Source: Calditrichota bacterium (GTDB lineage: Bacteria > Calditrichota > Calditrichia > RBG-13-44-9). From it: 5,377 nt of DNA. Below the pieces are notes generated by a model. It was not told the DNA's origin, searched no databases, and saw only the letters and a list, made by a program, of their open reading frames with translations. Shown piece after piece: positions 1-3,861 of the stretch. Where the stretch lies: assembly GCA_024276455.1 (NCBI GenBank), contig JAJRXE010000480.1, positions 1-5,377 of the forward strand, given 5' to 3'. Every line of letters begins with the position of its first letter. The stretch's first letter is position 1. The position numbers and the translations under genes were made by a program.

Positions 1-379
1 CTGCCGCAGTGAGTTCCACCTGAAAAAACCGATTCTCCGGGTCGCGAAATCCAATTTCCTTTACAGGACATTTGACCACCTTTCCGCCGGCTGCTTTGAC
101 CAGCAGTTGCATCCCCAGACAGATTCCCAGGTAGGGAAGGCCGGCTTCCAGTGCTTCGCGAATGCGGGAGAGCTCAGTGCGGATTTTCTCGCTGGGATCG
201 TTGGCGCTGTCCGGACCGCCCAGCACCAGCAGGGCGCGGTAATCTTGGAGCGGAGGAAACGCCACTCCAGCGCTCAGATCAATAATACGGTACGGAACCT
301 GATACTCTTCCAAAAGAATACGAAAGTACCCCGAGCCTTCACGGGAAATGTTCTGGATGATGAGGAGTTCAGCGCTCAT
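1..379 (-). CDS. Class I glutamine amidotransferase, GMP-synthase-like (partial, C-terminal part missing)
   Basis: The first 126 residues of a class I (triad) glutamine amidotransferase, which releases ammonia from glutamine for transfer to an acceptor in the cytoplasm. The strand-forming N-terminus (SAELLIIQN) leads to an oxyanion-type turn, VLGGPDSAND, around residues 52-61. The nucleophile elbow LGICLGMQLL places the catalytic Cys at residue 87. The catalytic His and Glu would lie beyond the window edge. The GGPDSAND pattern and the spacing resemble stand-alone GMP-synthase-like GATases of about 230 residues rather than the N-terminus of full GuaA, but the missing part could change that. 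The start is the ATG at 377-379. An in-frame stop lies a short way upstream and there is no strong Shine-Dalgarno sequence. The gene lies 219 bp beyond the preceding minus-strand gene, so it is probably transcribed separately. The acceptor substrate cannot be told. Confidence 0.85.
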   Translation of the reverse strand, partial: MSAELLIIQNISREGSGYFRILLEEYQVPYRIIDLSAGVAFPPLQDYRALLVLGGPDSANDPSEKIRTELSRIREALEAGLPYLGICLGMQLLVKAAGGKVVKCPVKEIGFRDPENRFFQVELTAA

Positions 380-457
380 TCTAAAAGTTCTGTTAAGTTC
401 CAGAAAATTTACTAATCATTTCAGGCTTCCGCCGTGGTTGAAGTATTTTGCATCAAT

Positions 458-486
458 AAAATAGCAAGGAATGGCAGACAGACCAA
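458..486 (-). promoter_or_regulatory. Weak candidate promoter for the amidotransferase gene
   Basis: Reading the minus strand, TTGGTC (481-486) and TATTTT (458-463) are separated by exactly 17 bp, which would start transcription about 70 nt before the amidotransferase ATG. Only three of six and four of six bases match the sigma-70 consensus, so this is a suggestion. It rests mainly on spacing and on the need for a promoter in this 219-bp gap. Confidence 0.25.
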
Positions 487-598
487 ATGAATATTGTCTG
501 TAAAGGGGAGAAGTTACTGCTTAGGGGCAGATGGAACGTGCCGAGGGCAGTTCGAAAGTCAGGAGCAAGCGGTACCGTGGCAATATCCGGGCGGGTTT

Positions 599-946
599 TC
601 ATCCCACCAGCTTGGTCTTCAGGTAGTGAAATCGCCGGAACTCCTCTTCCGAGAGGGAGAGTACGAAGGCCAGTTCGCGGGTGGTGTACACCGGGCAGTC
701 TGCCTGGAGTTGCTCCGGGTCGCATAAGGCCGGATTCACGAAGCACAGTTCGCTTTGCAGGGCGCGGCTGTACACCCGCACGCTATCCCGCTCGCCTTCC
801 AGCAGCTCATAAAGCTGCAGCAGCAGATCGGGACTCATCTGCACATGGCTTTCTTTCTTGACCCGTTTGCGGGCCCGCTTGCTGTTGTGTTGAATGGTTT
901 CTTTCATGGCTGCATCCTTACAGTTTAATTTCTTCCTGTTTATCAT
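599..946 (-). CDS. Conserved-looking hypothetical protein, 115 aa, basic N-terminus
   Basis: I do not recognise this protein. The start ATG at 944-946 is preceded by GGGAGG with 5 nt spacing, which is the best ribosome site here. A second in-frame ATG at residue 14 (905-907, preceded by AAGGA) is possible. Residues about 22-31 are strongly basic (KRARKRVKKE), suggesting nucleic-acid contact or a disordered tail. The rest (from about residue 36) looks like a compact, mostly helical domain with acidic patches. It ends in a conserved-looking block, CPVYTTRELAFVLSLSEEEF, followed by FHYLKTKLVG. There is no signal peptide or membrane segment. It is the last gene of a minus-strand run, 47 bp after the DUF6504-like gene and downstream of lexA, so a role in DNA-damage tolerance is possible by context only. 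Confidence concerns that it is a real gene, not its function. Confidence 0.75.
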   Translation of the reverse strand: MINRKKLNCKDAAMKETIQHNSKRARKRVKKESHVQMSPDLLLQLYELLEGERDSVRVYSRALQSELCFVNPALCDPEQLQADCPVYTTRELAFVLSLSEEEFRRFHYLKTKLVG

Positions 947-973
947 TTAATCCTCCCAGATCCCGGCAGGATG

Positions 974-988
974 CTCCCGGAGCGGGAG
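974..988. repeat. Short GC-rich hairpin between two genes
   Basis: CTCCCG-GAG-CGGGAG is a perfect 6-bp stem with a 3-nt loop. It lies in the 47-bp gap between the DUF6504-like gene and the 115-aa gene. No T-run follows on either strand, so it is not a classical terminator. It could protect or process the mRNA between the two genes. Confidence 0.4.
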
Positions 989-993
989 AGGGG

Positions 994-1248
994 TTACCCC
1001 TCCAGACAGACCCGCGCCAGTTGCCAGGAAAAATCGGCCGTGTCGAATACCAGTTCGAAACAGTCCGAATCTTCCACCTGTACCGAAAAATGCAGTTGCT
1101 GTGCATAACCCTGATTCTCCTTCCACTGCCCGTTTACCTGCCTTACTTTATATACTCGGCCGTTCCAGCGAAACTTCAGGGGAATTATTTTCCCGTGCTG
1201 GAAGTAGGCAATGACTTCAATGGGTTCACATAATTCTTCATAATGCAT
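994..1248 (-). CDS. DUF6504-like small beta-rich protein, 84 aa
   Basis: The sequence shows the layout I associate with DUF6504: an N-terminal EPIEV (8-12), then a core FRWNGRVYKVRQV (26-38) with an invariant-looking RW-G-R-Y-V pattern. A later tryptophan (42), alternating strands FSVQV and FELVFD (54-69), and a C-terminal W-LARV (75-80) follow. From memory, this family often lies next to Y-family polymerase (ImuB-like) or DnaE2 genes; its biochemical role is unknown. The start is the ATG at 1246-1248, with GGGAGG 8 nt upstream. An in-frame GTG three codons earlier overlaps that Shine-Dalgarno sequence and is unlikely. The upstream ribosome site is only about 8 bp from the left repeat of the S23 cassette, so the cassette lies between this gene and the lexA-proximal genes. 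The family assignment is by eye. Confidence 0.7.
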   Translation of the reverse strand: MHYEELCEPIEVIAYFQHGKIIPLKFRWNGRVYKVRQVNGQWKENQGYAQQLHFSVQVEDSDCFELVFDTADFSWQLARVCLEG

Positions 1249-1271
1249 CCCTCTCACCTCCCTGTAGAATG

Positions 1272-1290
1272 AGTCAATAGTCAGTAGTCA
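1272..1290 (+). repeat. Left inverted-repeat arm, 7-bp units
   Basis: AGTCAATAGTCAGTAGTCA is the exact reverse complement of 1735-1753. It is made of TAGTCAR-type heptads. It contains the TGA stop (read on the minus strand, 1288-1290) of the four-helix-bundle gene. Confidence 0.85.
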
Positions 1291-1677
1291 ATGGTTTTGG
1301 GGTGGCCGGCGGTTTTCAATAATCTGGGGAGGTCCTATTGATTTTATGTATTTATTGAGGCGTTTTGACAGTACCTCCAAATTGGACATTAATTCGTTAA
1401 ATTCTTTTTCTGTTAGCAAGGTTCGTTGATGTGCTTTGGTAAGCCAGGTGATGGTTTCAAACAAAGATCCACGGGCATAATAACAAAATTGTTTGTTCTC
1501 ATGATAAGAGTAACGGCCGTAACCCTCGGCTAAATTAGAAGCAATAGAATCGGCAGAACGAACTATTTGGTATCCAATGGTATTTTGTTCGAATTTGCCC
1601 CATCGGGATGAAAGTGACCAGATTCGTTCTCCAATTTCCATGGCAGTTTTATAAATTTCTAAACTCTCCAATCCCAC
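1288..1677 (-). CDS. Four-helix-bundle protein, 23S rRNA intervening-sequence (S23) family
   Basis: A 129-residue member of the S23/IVP-type four-helix-bundle family, whose relatives include proteins encoded in 23S rRNA intervening sequences and the Avd accessory proteins of diversity-generating retroelements. Family hallmarks are visible: the N-terminal LESLEIYKTAMEIGERIW helix, then QIVRSADSIASNLAEGYGR (about 38-56), then the FCYYARGSLFETITWL helix (about 64-79) with the conserved ARGS-E. A last helix spans about 92-115. The final 15 residues are a Pro/Arg-rich tail running into the left repeat. The start is a GTG (1675-1677), chosen because the family begins here, with only a weak purine-rich ribosome site. 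Known relatives are pentameric and basic and are thought to bind nucleic acid; the function of free-standing copies is unknown. No reverse transcriptase or rRNA lies in the window, so an Avd or rRNA role cannot be claimed. Confidence 0.85.
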   Translation of the reverse strand: MGLESLEIYKTAMEIGERIWSLSSRWGKFEQNTIGYQIVRSADSIASNLAEGYGRYSYHENKQFCYYARGSLFETITWLTKAHQRTLLTEKEFNELMSNLEVLSKRLNKYIKSIGPPQIIENRRPPQNH

Positions 1678-1733
1678 TTTTTTCTCTACATAATTTGTGA
1701 ATATCCAAATTTTATTAGGAAATTTTTAGCCAA

Positions 1734-1760
1734 CTGACTACTGACTATTGACTACTGACC
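1734..1760 (+). repeat. Right inverted-repeat arm, four 7-bp units
   Basis: Four tandem heptads, CTGACTA, CTGACTA, TTGACTA and CTGAC(C), start at 1734. Positions 1735-1753 are the exact reverse complement of 1272-1290. The arm sits about 57 bp upstream of the GTG start of the enclosed gene. Confidence 0.85.
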
Positions 1761-1993
1761 GTTTCTATACGCTCCCGCCAGGTCAATTACATCCATCCTT
1801 TAACTGCGTCGTCGTTTATCTTTCCTGGAGGTCGCTTGATTGTTCGAATCACCATTAATGTAGTGATTAGTGGTCAAGCGGACTTTTGATCTTCATTTAG
1901 GGTCGGCTTATTCGCAAGCGAGACCAAATGACACCAGGGACGGTAAATGACAGCGCGAAGCGCGAAGTGACGGCGAAGCCTACTGACGACTCC
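1761..1993. other. Non-coding stretch of 233 bp with nested inverted repeats
   Basis: No gene is supportable here on either strand. It holds an imperfect hairpin (1833-1880), a smaller one (1901-1925), and a GCGAAG-rich patch near 1953-1978 that includes a tandem GCGCGAA pair (1953-1966). With the cassette it separates the pseudo-protease gene from the DUF6504-like gene by about 745 bp, while other gaps in the run are 24 and 47 bp. Confidence 0.6.
1833..1880. repeat. Two-tier imperfect hairpin
   Basis: The outer stem is CGCTTGA (1833-1839) with TCAAGCG (1874-1880). The inner stem is AATCAC (1847-1852) with GTGATT (1863-1868). The loop contains the palindrome CATTAATG (1853-1860). On the minus strand (lexA direction) no T-run follows, so it is not a plain terminator for that unit. 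Confidence 0.5.
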
Positions 1994-2428
1994 TTAGGAT
2001 ATCTCCCGGATGATTTGCACCACCTGGCCCAGGATGCGAAAGCCCGGGGTGTGTGGCTCCACGATCATGACCTCCCGGGTGGACGGATCGCCCTGCAGGT
2101 AAATGCGCTTTTGTGCCCGGAAGTAGCGCCGCACGAAGCGGCGATTCCCCAACTGCACCGCCAGAATGCTCCCCTCCTCGTAGCTGTTTCGTTTTTCCAC
2201 CACCACGAAATCACCGTTCCGGATGTCGGCCCCTTTCATCGCCTCGTCTTCAACCCGAATGGTTAAACGCCCCGACCCCGGGAGCAGGGGATTGGTCACC
2301 AGATCGCCAATTTGCCGGTGGGGCGATTCCTGCAACTCTTCCAGCAGAAACTCTGCCCGCGGAGCCCGAAAAAATTCCTCCCCACCGTTTCCGTTTTTCC
2401 GTTCCGCCAAATCTTTCTTCGCTTTCAT
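1994..2428 (-). CDS. LexA/UmuD-like S24-fold protein lacking HTH and catalytic residues (pseudo-protease)
   Basis: A 144-residue protein that aligns by eye with the C-terminal domain of the LexA encoded just upstream. RVEDEAMKGADIRNGDFVVV (58-77) matches RVQGDSMTNAGILDGDLVIV of LexA, and RRFVRRYF (96-103) matches the lysine region. The nucleophilic Ser of G-D-S-M is Ala63 here and the general-base Lys is Arg100. The 37-residue spacing between the two positions equals that in LexA (126 to 163). No Ala-Gly cleavage site and no winged-helix domain are present; instead there is a charged N-terminal tail of about 30 residues. It should therefore be unable to cleave itself. It starts at ATG 2426-2428 behind GAGGTGG and follows lexA by 24 bp, so it is almost certainly co-transcribed and SOS-induced. 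Possible roles, inferred only: a partner forming mixed dimers with LexA, or an UmuD-prime-like polymerase accessory factor. Confidence 0.85.
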   Translation of the reverse strand: MKAKKDLAERKNGNGGEEFFRAPRAEFLLEELQESPHRQIGDLVTNPLLPGSGRLTIRVEDEAMKGADIRNGDFVVVEKRNSYEEGSILAVQLGNRRFVRRYFRAQKRIYLQGDPSTREVMIVEPHTPGFRILGQVVQIIREIS

Positions 2429-2452
2429 TTTCCACCTCGTTGGTTGCTCGGA

Positions 2453-3070
2453 TTAATTCACACTGTCACGAATCAGGGCAATGACCCGCCCCTGAATACT
2501 CCATTCGCCCTGCGGGTAGATATTCGGGTAGGCGGGATTTTCCGCCTTCAGAAACATCCGACCATTTTCCACCACCAGGCGCTTAACGGTGACCTCGTCT
2601 TCCACCAGGGCGACCACAATTTCGCCCGGACGCGCCGTCTGGGCGGATTGTACAATCACCAGGTCGCCGTCCAGAATGCCGGCGTTCGTCATACTGTCTC
2701 CCTGCACCCGCAGGGCAAAGTAACGTCCCTCCGTTTTAATAAGCGAGCGCGGTACCATTACGTGAGTTTCGATATTTTCTTCCGCCAGAATGGGGTAGCC
2801 GGCGGCCACCCGACCGATCAGTGGTAACGCCACGGTGTCCGTGGTAACGCTGTAGGCGGGATGGACAATGCGAATGCTGCGGGCCAGAGTGTTGCTGCGC
2901 TCAATGTACCCCTTGCGTTCCAGCGCTTCCAGGTGGCGAACCACCCCGTGCTTGGAAGTGATGTCGAACGCGTCGGCGATCTCCTGGTAAGTGGGAGGGT
3001 AATTGTGTTCCTGAATGTATTCCGCAATGTAGTTCAGTATTTCCCGCTGACGTTCGGTTAAACCTTTCAT
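2453..3070 (-). CDS. lexA: LexA repressor, SOS response regulator
   Basis: A 205-residue LexA, the transcriptional repressor of the SOS regulon. It inactivates itself when stimulated by RecA filaments after DNA damage. The N-terminal winged helix begins with the typical KGLTERQREILNYI and continues through PPTYQEIADAF (25-35) to the recognition-helix region SKHGVVRHLEALERKGYI (39-56). The self-cleavage site is Ala90-Gly91 in GRVAAGYP. The catalytic Ser126 lies in GDSM and Lys163 in VTVKRL, so the protease is intact. I start at the ATG 3068-3070, which has GAGGTG 6 nt upstream and gives the standard LexA N-terminus; an in-frame GTG three codons earlier overlaps that site. A perfect operator lies about 50 bp upstream, implying autoregulation. 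It heads the minus-strand run and diverges from the TPR lipoprotein gene. Confidence 0.96.
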   Translation of the reverse strand: MKGLTERQREILNYIAEYIQEHNYPPTYQEIADAFDITSKHGVVRHLEALERKGYIERSNTLARSIRIVHPAYSVTTDTVALPLIGRVAAGYPILAEENIETHVMVPRSLIKTEGRYFALRVQGDSMTNAGILDGDLVIVQSAQTARPGEIVVALVEDEVTVKRLVVENGRMFLKAENPAYPNIYPQGEWSIQGRVIALIRDSVN

Positions 3071-3122
3071 GCCAGGCACCTCAAATTATTGTGTTCTTGT
3101 GTTCACCTCTTTTGTCAAAATA

Positions 3123-3138
3123 GTGAACTAACGTTCAC
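3123..3138. promoter_or_regulatory. LexA operator (SOS box), GAAC-N4-GTTC type
   Basis: GTGAAC-TAAC-GTTCAC is a perfect 6-4-6 palindrome. Its core GAAC-N4-GTTC matches the LexA box described for Gram-positive bacteria (Bacillus type), not the CTG-N10-CAG box of Escherichia. It covers the expected lexA transcription start, just downstream of the -10 element, which fits repression by blocking RNA polymerase. Confidence 0.88.
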
Positions 3139-3142
3139 ATGA

Positions 3143-3171
3143 ATGTTAAGAAATTTTTCTTCCTTTGTCAA
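3143..3171 (-). promoter_or_regulatory. lexA promoter (-35/-10)
   Basis: On the minus strand TTGACA (3166-3171) is a perfect -35, followed by a 17-bp spacer and TAACAT (3143-3148) as the -10. The predicted start falls near 3136, inside the SOS operator, leaving a leader of about 65 nt before lexA. Confidence 0.8.
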
Positions 3172-3243
3172 GCAATTTTTTCAAAAACAGGGAAAATATG
3201 TTTACTATTTCGCTCTGAAATCATTCCTAAATCTCTTTTAAGC

Positions 3244-3274
3244 TTGCATTTCTGAAGCCCGCCCTATAAATTTG
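3244..3274 (+). promoter_or_regulatory. Candidate promoter for the TPR lipoprotein gene
   Basis: TAAATTTG (3267-3274) fits the Bacteroidota -7 pattern TAnnTTTG, with TTG (3244-3246) 20 bp upstream as a -33 element. Read as sigma-70, TTGCAT (3244-3249) and TATAAA (3265-3270) are only 15 bp apart. The predicted start is about 30 nt before the ATG. Confidence 0.4.
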
Positions 3275-3309
3275 AGCGCACTTTGAGAAAACTAACTCGT
3301 GGAGGCATT

Positions 3310-3723
3310 ATGAGTAGGTGGCTTGCCAGTATGTTGTTGATCTCGGTACTTTTTTTGTTGGTAGCCGGATGTAGCAAAAAAATGGGGGAGAAGGAATATT
3401 TCGATCTGGCGAATCAATACATGGAGAAAGAGAAGTGGAGTCAGGCGGAACAGTATTTCCAGAAAATTCTGGATGAGTACCCCAATGGGGTGTATTCTTC
3501 CAAGGCGCTGTTTATGCTGGGCTTTATTAACGCTAATTACCTGAAGAATTACGATAAAGCCGAGAAATACTATAAAGAATTCCTGAAGAAATACCCCAAG
3601 CACGAACTGGCTGACGACGCAGAATACGAGTTGAAACACCTCGGGAAAGACATTGACGATTTACCGTTTTTAAAAGAAGGTGGCGAAACAGATTCCACAG
3701 CGGATGTTCAGGCGCAGTCGTAA
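3310..3723 (+). CDS. Small TPR lipoprotein, 137 aa
   Basis: A lipoprotein with a signal peptide (about 1-20, hydrophobic LLISVLFLLV) and lipobox VAGC, so Cys21 should be lipidated. Ser at +2 fits outer-membrane sorting by the enterobacterial rule. The mature part carries two TPR-like helix pairs, about residues 27-58 (KEYFDLANQYMEKEKWSQAE to DEYP) and about 63-96 (SSKALFMLGFI to KKYP). This is the pattern of BamD and YbgF/CpoB-type TPRs, but with far fewer repeats than full BamD (about 240 residues). An acidic, Ser/Thr-rich tail ends the protein. The start is ATG 3310, with GGAGG 4 nt upstream; the frame is open back to a TTG at 3283, but that lacks a ribosome site. It is a single-gene unit ending at a strong terminator, divergent from lexA. 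Its exact role (envelope scaffold) is inferred from the fold only. Confidence 0.85.
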   Translation: MSRWLASMLLISVLFLLVAGCSKKMGEKEYFDLANQYMEKEKWSQAEQYFQKILDEYPNGVYSSKALFMLGFINANYLKNYDKAEKYYKEFLKKYPKHELADDAEYELKHLGKDIDDLPFLKEGGETDSTADVQAQS

Positions 3724-3752
3724 AAAATTTCTTTAACATACCTTGTGTTTCG

Positions 3753-3784
3753 TAAAAGCCCTGTTGTCCTGAACAGGGCTTTTA
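3753..3784 (+). terminator. Rho-independent terminator after the TPR lipoprotein gene
   Basis: A perfect 13-bp stem, TAAAAGCCCTGTT (3753-3765) with its complement (3772-3784), encloses a 6-nt loop GTCCTG. The 3' arm ends in CTTTTATAT. It lies 29 bp after the stop codon. The A-run on the 5' arm would let it act in both directions. Confidence 0.9.
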
Positions 3785-3820
3785 TATGATGGGCAGGGAA
3801 CTTTCTGAAGAATGACAAAG

Positions 3821-3826
3821 TATATT
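3821..3826 (+). promoter_or_regulatory. Possible -10 element for the BatD/MoxR unit
   Basis: TATATT (followed by TTC) lies 35 bp before the ATG of the BatD-like gene, downstream of the terminator, where a promoter is required. No good -35 stands at 16-18 bp upstream, so the assignment is weak. Confidence 0.25.
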
Positions 3827-3861
3827 TTCATTCGGTTTTGAATTTTTGTGCGAGGAGGCAG

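Larger units (their letters stand above)
1271..1760 (-). mobile_element. Inverted-repeat-bounded S23/four-helix-bundle cassette (putative small element)
   Basis: A cassette of about 490 bp consists of one four-helix-bundle protein gene between two arms that form a perfect 19-bp inverted repeat (1272-1290 and 1735-1753). Two 60-base samples inside (1321-1380 and 1381-1440) have 38% and 33% GC, against 68% at 2041-2100 in the neighbouring gene, so composition also marks it as foreign. The gene's stop codon lies inside the left arm. The layout recalls the intervening sequences of 23S rRNA in spirochaetes and others, which are stem-bounded and often encode an S23-type protein, but here it is free-standing between protein genes. 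I saw no convincing target-site duplication and no transposase, so mobility is inferred from architecture and composition. Confidence 0.55.

Noticed and set aside
362..405. SOS box near the amidotransferase start
   Set aside because: On the minus strand the GAAC copies here are in direct orientation with 6-bp spacing, not the inverted GAAC-N4-GTTC arrangement.
107..415. Plus-strand open frame at the left edge
   Set aside because: It is antisense to the amidotransferase, whose catalytic motif GICLGMQ is unmistakable.
487..861. Plus-strand open frames over 487-861 and 494-727
   Set aside because: They lie antisense to the 115-aa gene and run into non-coding DNA. Composition is rich in Arg/Pro/Gly, with no ribosome site or recognisable motif.
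1734..1760. CRISPR-like or tandem-repeat array
   Set aside because: Units are only 7 bp, contiguous and without spacers. They are better explained as arms of the inverted repeat.
1261..1775. Target-site duplication flanking the S23 cassette
   Set aside because: I compared the bases outside both arms (around CCTGTAGAAT and GTTTCTATAC) and found no convincing direct repeat, so none is claimed.
1833..1880. Integron attC site
   Set aside because: The stems are imperfectly paired like attC, but the R-box GTTRRRY/RYYYAAC signatures are missing and no integrase is in view.
1833..1880. Terminator for the lexA transcript
   Set aside because: In the minus-strand direction no T-run follows the stem. 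Only the plus strand has a short TTTT (1884-1887), where no gene ends.
2113..2827. Long plus-strand open frames opposite lexA and the S24-like gene
   Set aside because: They are shadows of two clearly recognisable GC-rich genes on the other strand and show no domain signal.
3292..3639. Minus-strand open frame opposite the TPR lipoprotein gene
   Set aside because: The plus-strand product has a lipobox, TPRs and a strong ribosome site. The antisense frame has no start signal or motif.
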